Positions 1 to 9,062 of a DNA stretch of 64,000 nt are shown here, piece after piece. Each line of letters starts with the position of its first letter. Positions within the stretch are counted from its first letter, which is position 1. Under the pieces are notes generated by a model. That model worked only from the letters and a program-made list of their open reading frames with translations. It was not told the DNA's origin and ran no database searches. Source of the DNA: an uncultured Holophagaceae bacterium (GTDB lineage Bacteria; Acidobacteriota; Holophagae; Holophagales; Holophagaceae); the NCBI GenBank assembly GCA_903840385.1, contig CAIMFT010000181.1:1-64000 (forward strand). Reading direction: 5' to 3'. Made by a program: the position numbers and the translations under genes.

Positions 1-162
1 ACCGCCGAGGAGCTCGTGGCCCACTGCCGCACCCGCCTGGCGAACTTCAAGCTGCCCCGCCACATCGAGTTCGGTGGCCTGCCCAAGACCTCCACTGGGA
101 AGATCCAGAAGTTCCTGCTCCGCGACAAAGAATGGAAAGGCCGCGAGCGGCGGATTAACTAG
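1..162 (+). CDS. AMP-dependent acyl-CoA synthetase/ligase, C-terminal fragment (starts before window)
   Basis: Frame 1 reads ...CRTRLANFKLPRHIEFGGLPKTSTGKIQKFLLRDKEWKGRERRIN*, the conserved C-terminal PKTSTGKIQK motif of ANL-superfamily ligases. Confidence 0.85.
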   Translation, partial: TAEELVAHCRTRLANFKLPRHIEFGGLPKTSTGKIQKFLLRDKEWKGRERRIN

Positions 163-191
163 GGCTCGAAAGTCCAAAAGGCAACTGATTT

Positions 192-267
192 ACCACGAAG
201 ACACGAAGACACGAAGAAGAGCAAAAGGAAAAGCCCTTCTTTCTTCGTGCCTTCGTGTCTTCGTGGT
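192..267. repeat. Long inverted repeat with 8-bp period arms (ACGAAGAC)n
   Basis: Arm 192-218 accacgaagacacgaagacacgaagaa pairs with 241-267 (26/27 positions), about 22-nt loop, between convergent genes. Confidence 0.9.
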
Positions 268-284
268 GATCTTTTTCTCTTTTT

Positions 285-1745
285 CTAGCTCGTCCCCGCC
301 AACCCCTGCACGAGGTCCAGGCCTTGGTTGGTGCGGGAGAGGTACCAGGTGAGGGCTTGGCCGTTGACGAGCTCGATGCGGGTGCTGGGGAAGCGCTTCT
401 GCAGGGCGGTCTGGTGGCGGGCGTTGAAGCGGTAGGGCTCGGTGGGCAGCAGGATGAGGTCCGGGGCCAGGGCCTCGATAGCGGCCTCCGTCAGCACGGG
501 ATAGCGGTCCGGTCCGATGGGGGTGAGGCCTCCTTGGCGGAGCAGGTCACCCACGTAGGTGTCGGGCCCGGCACTCATCCAGGGCTCCTTCCAGATCAGC
601 GCCAGGGTGCGGGGTCCCTGGCGGCGCCGACCCTTGAGGCGCTTCGCCAGGGCCTTGGCCATGGGCTCGCTGAGGTCCGGCACACCCAGGCGCTCGCCCA
701 GGAGGCGCAGTGCAGCCACGCAGTCCTGGACGCTGCGAAGCTCCAGGGCCAGCCAGGGGATGCCCAGGGCATCGAGGGCGTCCGCCACGGCCTTGGGGTT
801 CTCGTCCTTTTCGAGGAGCACCAGGTCCGGGGCCAGGTCCCGGATGCGCACCAGGTCCGGGTCCTTGGTGCCCCCGGCGGCGGGCACGGTGTTGCGGATC
901 CAGCGGGGCTCGATGCAGAAGCGGGAGCGCCCGGCGAGGCGGGCGGCGAGGCCCCACTGCACCAGCAGCTCCGTCACCGAGGGGACCAGGCTGATGATGC
1001 GCTGGGGAGCCACCGAGCCCGCCGGGGAGGGCGCCCGGGGCGTCGGCGCAGGGGGTGCGGCCTCGCCCTCCGGCGGGGGCTGGAAGCGAACGCCCAGGTG
1101 GGGATCCTTGAGCTTGCCCCGGCCCGTGGGGCAGAGGCCCAGCACCGGGCAGGCGGCGCAGTCCGGTCGGCGGGCGTCACAGACCCGGCGGCCGTGAAAG
1201 ATCAGCTGGTGGTGCAGCTCGATCCAGTCCTCGCGGGGGAAGGCGCGGCAGAGGTCGGCCTCCACCTTCTCGGGCGTGCTGGCCTTGGACAGGCCCAGGC
1301 GGCGAGCCACCCGGAAGATGTGCGTGTCCACCGCCAGGGCGGGCACCCCGAAGGCGTTGGCCAGCACCACGTTGGCGGTCTTCTGCCCCACCCCCGGCAG
1401 GGCGCCCAGGGCCGCCGGGTCGCCCGGCACCTCGCCGCCGTGGCGGGCCAGCAGGGCCTGCCCCAGGCCGATGAGGTTCTTGGCCTTGTTGTGGTAGAAG
1501 CCCGTGGACCGGATGAGCGCCTCCAGTTCCTCCAGGGGGGCCGCCGCCAGGCTCGCTGCATCCGGGAACCGCATGAAGAGGGCTGGCGTGGTGAGGTTCA
1601 CCCGGGCATCCGTGCACTGGGCGCTGAGGATGGTGGCCACCACCAGCTGAAAGGGATCGGCATGGTCCAAGGCGCACTTGGCATCGGGATAGGCGGCCCG
1701 GAGGCGGTCCTGGAGCAGCTGGGAGGTGGGCGGGCGGGGGGGCAT
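285..1745 (-). CDS. Endonuclease III fused to BtuF-like cobalamin/siderophore-binding domain (start 1745 or 1805)
   Basis: N-terminal HhH-GPD with LPGVGQKTANVV and C-x6-C-x2-C-x5-C [4Fe-4S] motif; Pro/Ala-rich linker; then PQRIISLVPSVTELLVQWGLAARLAGRSRFC... typical of BtuF-like proteins. Confidence 0.85.
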   Translation of the reverse strand: MPPRPPTSQLLQDRLRAAYPDAKCALDHADPFQLVVATILSAQCTDARVNLTTPALFMRFPDAASLAAAPLEELEALIRSTGFYHNKAKNLIGLGQALLARHGGEVPGDPAALGALPGVGQKTANVVLANAFGVPALAVDTHIFRVARRLGLSKASTPEKVEADLCRAFPREDWIELHHQLIFHGRRVCDARRPDCAACPVLGLCPTGRGKLKDPHLGVRFQPPPEGEAAPPAPTPRAPSPAGSVAPQRIISLVPSVTELLVQWGLAARLAGRSRFCIEPRWIRNTVPAAGGTKDPDLVRIRDLAPDLVLLEKDENPKAVADALDALGIPWLALELRSVQDCVAALRLLGERLGVPDLSEPMAKALAKRLKGRRRQGPRTLALIWKEPWMSAGPDTYVGDLLRQGGLTPIGPDRYPVLTEAAIEALAPDLILLPTEPYRFNARHQTALQKRFPSTRIELVNGQALTWYLSRTNQGLDLVQGLAGTS

Positions 1746-1803
1746 GGGTCCAGGATAGGGGGCTCCCTGGCCAGATTCGATAGACTGGTTGCCGAGGTGC
1801 TGC

Positions 1804-2664
1804 ATGCCCAGCCAGCTGACGGGACGACTTGACTGCCAGGAAACCGCCCGCCACTACCTGGACCTGGTCCGGGCCAATGTCCGGAAGCTGGGCTTCGCCC
1901 CGGGCCTGGGTGTCATCCTGGGCAGCCAGGACGCGGGCAGCGTCACCTACCAGCGCTGGCTCATGAAGGACTGCGAGGACGTGGGCATTGCGGCCCATGA
2001 CCTCCGGGTGGAGAACGGCATGCAGATGGTGAAGCTGGTGGCCCGCCTGAACCAGGACGACAAGACCCACGGTGTGTTCATCTTCTACCCCCTGCGCTAC
2101 CAGGAGATCAAGGACGATGAAGTGATGGACCTGGTGGATCCCGGCAAGGACATCGAGGGCCTCCACGCCATCAACATCGGCTTCCTGAACAAGTACCGGA
2201 AGCGCATGGACGACGGCACCCAGCACCGCTGCATGACGCCGTGCACCGCCCGGGCCATCGTGAAGACCCTCAAGCGGGGCTTCGGGGACAAGTGGATGGC
2301 CGGCAAGACCGTCGTGGTGATCAACGACAGCCTGCGCATCGGCCGGCCCCTCACGGCCATGGTGGCCAACGACAAGGGCACTCCCATCCTGTGCCACGCC
2401 AACACCAACCCGGCCCACCTGGAGGGCTTCATCCGCATGGCCGACATGATCGTCAGCGCCGTGCCGGCCCCCGGCTACCAGATCCGCACCGACTGGATCA
2501 AGGATGGTGCCTTCTGCTTCGACCTGAGCGGGGAGGGCAACTTCGACTACGAGGCCCTGGACCGCCGCGGGATCCTCTACACCGACACCACCAAGAACAG
2601 CGTGGGCAAAGTCACCCGCGCCATGGCCCTCCTGAACCTGACCTACGCGGCAGGGGTGGAGTAG
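1804..2664 (+). CDS. Methylenetetrahydrofolate dehydrogenase, FolD family (possibly monofunctional); start uncertain (1789/1804)
   Basis: FolD-like Rossmann domain (VVVINDSLRIGRPLTAMVAND) and DIEGLHAIN; catalytic positions diverge, see findings. Confidence 0.75.
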   Translation: MPSQLTGRLDCQETARHYLDLVRANVRKLGFAPGLGVILGSQDAGSVTYQRWLMKDCEDVGIAAHDLRVENGMQMVKLVARLNQDDKTHGVFIFYPLRYQEIKDDEVMDLVDPGKDIEGLHAINIGFLNKYRKRMDDGTQHRCMTPCTARAIVKTLKRGFGDKWMAGKTVVVINDSLRIGRPLTAMVANDKGTPILCHANTNPAHLEGFIRMADMIVSAVPAPGYQIRTDWIKDGAFCFDLSGEGNFDYEALDRRGILYTDTTKNSVGKVTRAMALLNLTYAAGVE

Positions 2665-2671
2665 TTAGTAG

Positions 2672-2790
2672 CTGTCGGCTATCAGCTATCGGCTATCGGC
2701 TGTCAGCTATCAGCTATCGGCTGTCAGCTATCAGCTGTCAGCTATCAGCTATCGGCTGTCAGCTATCAGCTGTCGGCTATCGGCTGTCAG
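2672..2790. repeat. Perfect 17-unit heptamer tandem array CT[AG]TC[AG]G
   Basis: 17 consecutive 7-mers with no indel; only unit positions 3 and 6 vary, always A/G. Confidence 0.95.
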
Positions 2791-3341
2791 CGCTTGGCGG
2801 CCCGCCACTCTTCGGCCAATAGGGCGTAGACGGCGTGGTCGACGAAGCGGTCGGCGAGGCGCTCGGTCTGGCGCAGGGTGCCTTCCCGGCGGAAGCCCAG
2901 GCGCTGGGGGATGGCCCGGCTGCGGAGGTTGCGCACACCCGCGCGGATCTCGATGCGGTTCAGGTCCAGGGTGCGGAAGCCATGCCGCACCAGGGTGCTG
3001 ACCGCGCGGGTCATCAGGCCGTGGCCCTCGGCCTCCTGGGCCAGCCAGTAGCCGATGCCGCCACTGCGGTTGATCGGGTCGATCCAGACAAAGCCCGCCA
3101 CCCCCACCAGGGCCCCCTTCCACCAGAGGCCGAAGGACTGGGCGGCGCCTCGGCGCTGCAGGGCCCGGACCCGCAGGATATAGGCCCGGGAGTCGAGCAC
3201 GCTGTGGTTGGCATCGGGCCAGGGCAGCCAGCGCCGCAGGCGGTCCCGGTTTGCCTCCACCAGGGCGTAGATGGCCTTGGCATCCCGCAGGTACAGGGGG
3301 CGCAACTCCAGGCCGCGCCCGGCCTTCACGACCTGTTCCAT
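2787..3341 (-). CDS. GNAT family N-acetyltransferase (RimJ/RimL-like)
   Basis: MEQVVKAGRGLELRPLYLRDAKAIYALVEANRDRLRRWLPW...GGIGYWLAQEAEGHGLMTRAV...NLRSRAIPQRLGFRREG. Confidence 0.85.
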   Translation of the reverse strand: MEQVVKAGRGLELRPLYLRDAKAIYALVEANRDRLRRWLPWPDANHSVLDSRAYILRVRALQRRGAAQSFGLWWKGALVGVAGFVWIDPINRSGGIGYWLAQEAEGHGLMTRAVSTLVRHGFRTLDLNRIEIRAGVRNLRSRAIPQRLGFRREGTLRQTERLADRFVDHAVYALLAEEWRAAKR

Positions 3342-4172
3342 TACTGCCCCGCAGGGTCCCGCAGGGCGGCGGCGCGGCCGGTCCGCCAGAGCGCCTGCAG
3401 CTGATCCAGCAGCTCCCCGAACTGGTCCAGGCGCATGGCGTTGGCACCATCGCTGTGGGCCCTTTCCGGGCACTCGTGGACCTCGAAGAAGAAGCCGTCC
3501 ACCGCCGTGGCAGCAGCCCTCGCCAGGGTCGGGATCATCTCCCGCGCGCCGCCGGTGGCGTGGCCCAGGGAGCCCGGCTTCTGCACGCTGTGGGTGGCGT
3601 CGAAGATCACCGGACAGCCGGTCTTGCGCAGGTGGGGGAAGGACTGGAAGTCCACCACCAGGTTGCCGTAGCCCAGGGTGGTACCCCGCTCGGTGACCCA
3701 GACCGGTCCGTGGCCAGGCACCGACTGCAGCTTTTCCACGCCGTGGCGGAGGTCCCAGGGCGCCAGGAACTGGCCCTTCTTGAGGTTCACCGCGCGGCCC
3801 GTGGCGGCGGCGGCCTGCAGGAGGTCCGTCTGGCGGCAGAGGAAGGCCGGGATCTGCAGGACATCCACCGCCTGTGCGGCCGTGGCGCATTGGGTGCTCT
3901 CGTGGACATCCGTGAGCACCGGCACGCCATAGCGGCTGCGCAGCTCAGCGAGGATGTCCAGGCCCTGCTCCATGCCGGGCCCGCGGTGGCTGCCGCCGCT
4001 GGTGCGGTTGGCCTTGTCGAAGCTGGACTTGTAGATGAAGGGGATGCCGCGGGCCTCCGCCAGGTCCCGCAGGCTGGTGGCCATGTGGTGGGCATGGTCC
4101 CGGCTCTCAATGACACAGGGCCCCGCAATGAGGAAGAAGCTCTGGTCGGTGAAGGGGCGGGCGAAGTCCATG
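3341..4172 (-). CDS. kdsA: 3-deoxy-8-phosphooctulonate synthase
   Basis: FFLIAGPCVIES, YKSSFDKANRTS, DVLQIPAFLCRQTDLL, VIFDATHSVQ motifs. Confidence 0.93.
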
Positions 4173-4288
4173 GACACCTCGGGACCCAGTTTAACGGCTC
4201 CCCGAAGGGATTGACGGGTTGTCATTGGGGTCGGGTGTTCCCCTGGCATACTGTGCGAGCAACCTCCCCACATCCCCTGGAGCAAGGC

Positions 4289-4792
4289 ATGGCGAAGCTG
4301 TTGATGGAAGACGACCTGAACCGGCGCCTGGTGGCCCTCCTGCAGCAGGATGGGCGCATGAGCCATGCGGAGCTGGCCGAGCGCCTGGGGGTCAGCCGAC
4401 CCACCATCATCGACCGGGTGAAGCGCCTCGAGGCGGACGGTGTGCTGGGCGGCTACTCCGCCCGGGTGCGGCCGGCGGCGGTGAACAAGCCCACCGTGGC
4501 CTTTGTCGCCGTGCGGTACAAGGACAACAACGAGGCCATCGAGCAGCGCTTCATCAAGGCGCTGGAGGAAGAGGCCGACATCCTGGAGGCCCACACCATT
4601 GCCGGTGAGGATGCCCTGCTGCTGAAGATCGTGGCGGACACACCGGCGGGCATCGCCGAGCGGCTCCGGCGCATCCGCATGCTGGGCCCCATGGTCACCA
4701 CCCGCACGACCATGGTGCTGGAGACCCACTGGGAGAAGCCGGGCCCCAGCCCCTTCCCGGTGGAGGGCGCGGGGAAAAAGGTCAAGCGTTGA
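4289..4792 (+). CDS. Lrp/AsnC family transcriptional regulator
   Basis: HTH LAERLGVSRPTIIDRVKRLEADGVLGGYSA plus RAM-like C-terminal domain. Confidence 0.85.
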   Translation: MAKLLMEDDLNRRLVALLQQDGRMSHAELAERLGVSRPTIIDRVKRLEADGVLGGYSARVRPAAVNKPTVAFVAVRYKDNNEAIEQRFIKALEEEADILEAHTIAGEDALLLKIVADTPAGIAERLRRIRMLGPMVTTRTTMVLETHWEKPGPSPFPVEGAGKKVKR

Positions 4793-4817
4793 CCGACCCT
4801 CTCAGCGACTGGGCCTG

Positions 4818-5687
4818 ATGCTCGCCTGGCTCGCCTTCCTGACGGTGGCCGTGGTGTGGGGCTCCACCTACTTCGCCATCGCCCTGGCCCTGCCGACCTT
4901 CACGCCCTACGGCATGGTGGCGGTGCGCTTTTCCATCTCCGCCCTGCTGGCCCTGGGCTTGGGCCGGCTCCGCCGTGAGGCTTGGCCCACCTGGCGGGAG
5001 GCCGGGCACCTGATGATCGTGGGCGCCCTGCTGCTGGGCCTCGCCAATGCCCTGGTCTCCTGGGCGGAGCTGCATGTGGGCTCAGGCCTGGCCGCCATCC
5101 TCTCGGCCCTGGTGCCCCTCTGGCTGGCGGTCTTCTCCATGAGCCGGGAGCCCCTGGGGCCCAAGGGCTGGCTGGGCTTGCTCCTGGGTCTCCTGGGCGT
5201 GGCTGTGCTGGTCTGGCCTGCTGGGCAGGTGCGGCTGCACGCCGGAGGGGTGGCTGCCATGGTGGCCGCGCCGCTGCTCTGGTCTCTGGGGACCCTCCAC
5301 GGCCGCCACCACGTGCGCGGGGGCGGCCTCTTCACCAATGCGGCCTTCCAGATGGCCACCGCGGCCCTCATGGGGCTCCTGGCGGCTCCCTTCACGGGCG
5401 GCTTCCTGCGCGGCCCTGCAACGCAACAGAGCCTCCTGGCCGTGGGCTACCTCGTGGTGTTCGGGTCGCTGGTGGCCTTCACGGCCTACGGCTACCTGGC
5501 CAAGGCCTGGCCCCCGGCGAAGATGGGCACCTACGCCTATCTGAACCCCCTGGTGGCCGTGCTGCTGGGCCGCTTCTGGCTGCACGAGACCTTCGGCCCG
5601 CGCAGCTATGCCGGCATGGCCATCATCCTGGCGGCGGTGGCCCTGGTGCAGCTCCGGCCAGCGGTTCCTGGGGTTGGGCGGGACTGA
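4818..5687 (+). CDS. EamA/DMT family transporter
   Basis: About 10 hydrophobic segments; MLAWLAFLTVAVVWGSTYFAIALAL and C-terminal ...AYLNPLVAVLLGRFWLHETF. Confidence 0.85.
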   Translation: MLAWLAFLTVAVVWGSTYFAIALALPTFTPYGMVAVRFSISALLALGLGRLRREAWPTWREAGHLMIVGALLLGLANALVSWAELHVGSGLAAILSALVPLWLAVFSMSREPLGPKGWLGLLLGLLGVAVLVWPAGQVRLHAGGVAAMVAAPLLWSLGTLHGRHHVRGGGLFTNAAFQMATAALMGLLAAPFTGGFLRGPATQQSLLAVGYLVVFGSLVAFTAYGYLAKAWPPAKMGTYAYLNPLVAVLLGRFWLHETFGPRSYAGMAIILAAVALVQLRPAVPGVGRD

Positions 5688-7374
5688 CCCGCTGTCGCCG
5701 GCGGTGGGCCAGGATGGCGGCGGCCATGCCCATCCCGCCCACGGCCAGGGAGGCCAGGGCCCGCAGCGGCGTGTCGGCCCGGTCCAGGTCCACGGCGATG
5801 AGCTTGAGGCTGGCGGCGGCCATGAGGACGTAGCCCGCCACGGCCAGGGCCCATCCCCCCTTGGGCTGGCCCAGGGACCGCATCCACTGCCAGGCGCCGC
5901 TGGCGGCCCAGGTGAGCGTCATGGCCACGGAGGCCTCCCGACTGAAGAGGGCACCCCCTGAGGCCGGCCCCCGCAGGGCCTGCACGGCGCGGGCGGCTTC
6001 CAGGGCCAGGGTCAGGTTGGCGGTCAGCTCAAGGGCCACGAAGGCCAGGGGGCGCAGGCGTCCGCTGGGGCGAGCCAGGAGGCCCCAGCTCCCCGCCGTC
6101 AGGAGACCCTCCAGGAAGGCCGGGTTCAGGAAGGGCGTCTGCCCCGCCGCCTGGCCCGCGGGGGCCCAGGGCAGGTGGAGGGCCCAGCGTGCTGTCGTGA
6201 GCAGGGCCAGGGCCACGGCGATGCCCCGAAGGACGGGGGCGTCGGCGCGCCTGGCTCCGTCCGCTACCTGGGCGGAGGCCCAGGCCAGGGCCAGCGCAAA
6301 GATGCCCCAGAGGGAGCCGACCCAGCGTTCGTCCAGGGCCACGGGGACCGCCAGGGCCAGGTGCCCCGCCGCCAGGGCCAGGAGGCCCCAGTCCGCTGCC
6401 TCGGCCTTCATGCGCCGCTGGAGGGGCGCCACCAGGGCCAGATTGAGGCCTGCCGCTGCCACCAGCAGGAGGGCGAAGGCCTCCGGGCTTAAGAGGGTCT
6501 TATGCCACAGCACCCAGGCGGTGGCGGTGGCCAGGAGGTGGCCCACGAACCACAGGGCCGTGGGGGTGCTCGGCAGGGCCGGGACCCTCGGCAGCCAGAC
6601 CCAGAGTCCCGCCAGGAGGAGGTGCAGCGCCAGGAGGGCGCTCAGCGCCGGAACATCAGGGCGCAGGGCGGTGCCACAGGTGATTGGCCAGAGGAGGCCG
6701 GTGCCCAGGAGGGCGGTCCAGCGGGCCCCCAGCCAGGTGGCGGCCACCGGAGCGCGGAAGGGGACCAGCAGGGCCGCGGTCAGGAGCACCACCAGGTAGA
6801 GGGCCAGACCCACCTCGTGGTGGCCGCCCTGGCCGAAGGCCAGCGGAGCCGCCAGGGCGCTGACCAGGGCCACCGTGAGGGCGCCGCCACAGGCCGCACG
6901 GACGGCCAGGGCCCCCGCCCCCAGGGTCACCAGGGCCATGGCCAAGAGGCCCGCCGAGGCCGGATAGAAGTGGTAGGTCAGCGCCCCGGCCCGGCAGGTG
7001 AACTGCAGCGTGCCGAGGCCCGCCAGGAGCAGGGCTGTGCCCAGGCGGCGGCCCTCGCCCGGCAGGAGGCGGGCGGCCCAGGCGGTGATCCCGCCCCCGG
7101 CCAGCAGACCCAGGGCGAAGCGGGTACCCGGTCCCAGCCAGCCCTGCTGGGCGGCCCAGGTCAGGAAGAAGGCGGCCCCCAGGAGGAAGATGGCCCCTCC
7201 AATGCCGGCGATCCAGGCCACGGGGCTGAGGGGCACGCGGGGCACGGTGAGGCGTGGGGCCAGGACCGGAGGCGCCGGGGCCGAGGGGGTCCGCTGCCCC
7301 TGGAGGAGCCAAGCCACCTGGGCTTCCAGATGAGCCACACGCTCGGAGAGATCCTGGGGTGGGGTGGGTTCCAT
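5623..7374 (-). CDS. DUF2339-like multi-spanning membrane protein
   Basis: N-terminal coiled segment then many TM helices (VAWIAGIGGAIFLLGAAFFLTWAAQQGWLGPGTRFALGLLAGG). Confidence 0.7.
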   Translation of the reverse strand: MEPTPPQDLSERVAHLEAQVAWLLQGQRTPSAPAPPVLAPRLTVPRVPLSPVAWIAGIGGAIFLLGAAFFLTWAAQQGWLGPGTRFALGLLAGGGITAWAARLLPGEGRRLGTALLLAGLGTLQFTCRAGALTYHFYPASAGLLAMALVTLGAGALAVRAACGGALTVALVSALAAPLAFGQGGHHEVGLALYLVVLLTAALLVPFRAPVAATWLGARWTALLGTGLLWPITCGTALRPDVPALSALLALHLLLAGLWVWLPRVPALPSTPTALWFVGHLLATATAWVLWHKTLLSPEAFALLLVAAAGLNLALVAPLQRRMKAEAADWGLLALAAGHLALAVPVALDERWVGSLWGIFALALAWASAQVADGARRADAPVLRGIAVALALLTTARWALHLPWAPAGQAAGQTPFLNPAFLEGLLTAGSWGLLARPSGRLRPLAFVALELTANLTLALEAARAVQALRGPASGGALFSREASVAMTLTWAASGAWQWMRSLGQPKGGWALAVAGYVLMAAASLKLIAVDLDRADTPLRALASLAVGGMGMAAAILAHRRRQRVSPAQPQEPLAGAAPGPPPPG

Positions 7375-7448
7375 GGCGACTCCATACGGATGCGTATGGA
7401 ATACTGGGTCCGCAGGGTCTCCTCGTCAAGGCCCTTCGGCAGGAGCCT

Positions 7449-8915
7449 TCAGCCCATGACGCAGTTTCGGCCCTCGGCCTTGGCCTGGTAGAGGGCCTGG
7501 TCGGCTCTGGCCAGCATGGCGTCGGCGCTGTCCTCGGGGCCCTCCCACTGGGCCAGACCGATGCTCAGGGTCACGCGGTCGCCCGGGGGCAGGCAGGGGT
7601 AGGGGTCCACGGTGACGTACTCGCGGAGCCGCTCGGCCAGGGCTCGGGCGCCGTCCAGGTCGGTCTGCGGACAGAAGGCCAGGAACTCCTCGCCGCCGAT
7701 GCGGCCCAGTTGATCGACCTTGCGGAGACCGAAGAGCATGCGCTGGGACATGATGCCCAGCACCTGATCCCCCGCCGGGTGTCCGTAGCGGTCGTTCACC
7801 GACTTGAAGTGGTCCAGGTCCAGCATCATGACTGAGAGCTGCTGGCCAAACCGCTCGCACTTGTCCAGCTCGATGGAGAGCATGTCCAGGACGTGCTTCC
7901 GGTTGTAGAGGCCGGTCAGGGGGTCCTGGATGGCCTGGTGGTAGAGGCGCAGGCGGGAGTCCTCCAGGCTCAGAAGGCGCCCCAGCTCCTCGGCGGCGAT
8001 CTCGAAGAGGCGCTCGAAGTCCTCGGCAGCCTGGCGCTCAGCGACAAAGGCCAGGGCACCGATGGCGGGATAGCCGGGGGTGGTGGCGGGCAGCACCCGC
8101 AGGACCGGGTTGCGCAGGCTCTTGCGGCGCTCGTCCTCGTCGGAGGCCGGGTGCCAGTGGCACTCAGGGGACAGGGAGAAGGGCCCACGCTCCCCCAGCT
8201 CCTGAAGCAGGGTGGCCCTGTCCTCCAGGCTGGCGGAGCTGCCGTGGACGCCGTGGCAGACCAGGCCCTCGTCCCCCTGGTAGGCCACCACGAGGGCACC
8301 CGGCAGGACCAGCTCCTGGAGCACCTCGATGAAGCCCTCGATGAGGCGCGAGGTGTCGTGGTCGGCGGTGTAGAGGCGGGCCAGGGAGTCCCGCAGGGCA
8401 GTCTCCACCAGGCGCTGCTCCAGGGCCTTGGCCAGCTGGAGCTGGATGGCCTCGACGGTGAAGCCCTCCTGGGCCAGCTTGGAGGGGATCCGGGGCACCC
8501 GGGGCGGGGGCGTCTGGGCGGCCAGTGTCTCAGTGACCTCCACCACGTGGTCCAGGTCCCGGCCCTTCACCAGGAAGCGGTCCGCCCCGCAGGTCTTGGC
8601 CCAGAAGCGGGCCAGACCCGTGCCCTGGGCGGTGAGGAGCAGCACCGGCAGGTGGCGGGTGGCGCGATCATCCTTCAGGAGGCGACAGAACTGGTAGCCA
8701 TCCAGCAGGGGCATGACGCAGTCGCTCACCACCACATCCGGCGACTCCGAGGCCAGCACAAGGAGTGCCTCGGCGCCGTTCTTTGCCTCCAGGGTCATGT
8801 GCCCATGCCGCTGGAAGAGGTGGCGCAGCAGGCTCAGCTGGATGGGATTGTCGTCCACCAGCAGTACCTGGAGCGCCTTGGGGGTCCTGGCGGCCGAGTT
8901 CGTCATAGACTCCAT
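7449..8915 (-). CDS. Response regulator with C-terminal GGDEF diguanylate cyclase domain
   Basis: REC (VLLVDDNPIQ, VVSDCVMPLLDGYQF); GGEEF active site with RxxD I-site five residues upstream (RKVDQLGRIGGEEF). Confidence 0.9.
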   Translation of the reverse strand: MESMTNSAARTPKALQVLLVDDNPIQLSLLRHLFQRHGHMTLEAKNGAEALLVLASESPDVVVSDCVMPLLDGYQFCRLLKDDRATRHLPVLLLTAQGTGLARFWAKTCGADRFLVKGRDLDHVVEVTETLAAQTPPPRVPRIPSKLAQEGFTVEAIQLQLAKALEQRLVETALRDSLARLYTADHDTSRLIEGFIEVLQELVLPGALVVAYQGDEGLVCHGVHGSSASLEDRATLLQELGERGPFSLSPECHWHPASDEDERRKSLRNPVLRVLPATTPGYPAIGALAFVAERQAAEDFERLFEIAAEELGRLLSLEDSRLRLYHQAIQDPLTGLYNRKHVLDMLSIELDKCERFGQQLSVMMLDLDHFKSVNDRYGHPAGDQVLGIMSQRMLFGLRKVDQLGRIGGEEFLAFCPQTDLDGARALAERLREYVTVDPYPCLPPGDRVTLSIGLAQWEGPEDSADAMLARADQALYQAKAEGRNCVMG

Positions 8916-9062
8916 CTATCGAGATCTGGAGGGGTAAGCATGAGCATGGCCCTATTGGTATGGTGACAGCATTCAGCAACGATAGCGGAGAGAGGCCCCC
9001 AGCATGACCGGAGATCAGAAAAAAACAAGATTGGCCCGAACCCTCCGGAAGGCCCGGTAGGC

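Noticed and set aside
74-352. 92-aa ORF containing HEDTKTRRRAK
   Set aside because: Translation of the ACGAAGAC inverted repeat; not a gene.
324-1832. 502-aa plus-strand ORF
   Set aside because: Antisense to the Nth-BtuF gene, no recognisable domain, biased composition.
2672-2790. CRISPR array
   Set aside because: Unit is 7 bp, contiguous, with no unique spacers and no cas genes; it is a tandem heptamer array.
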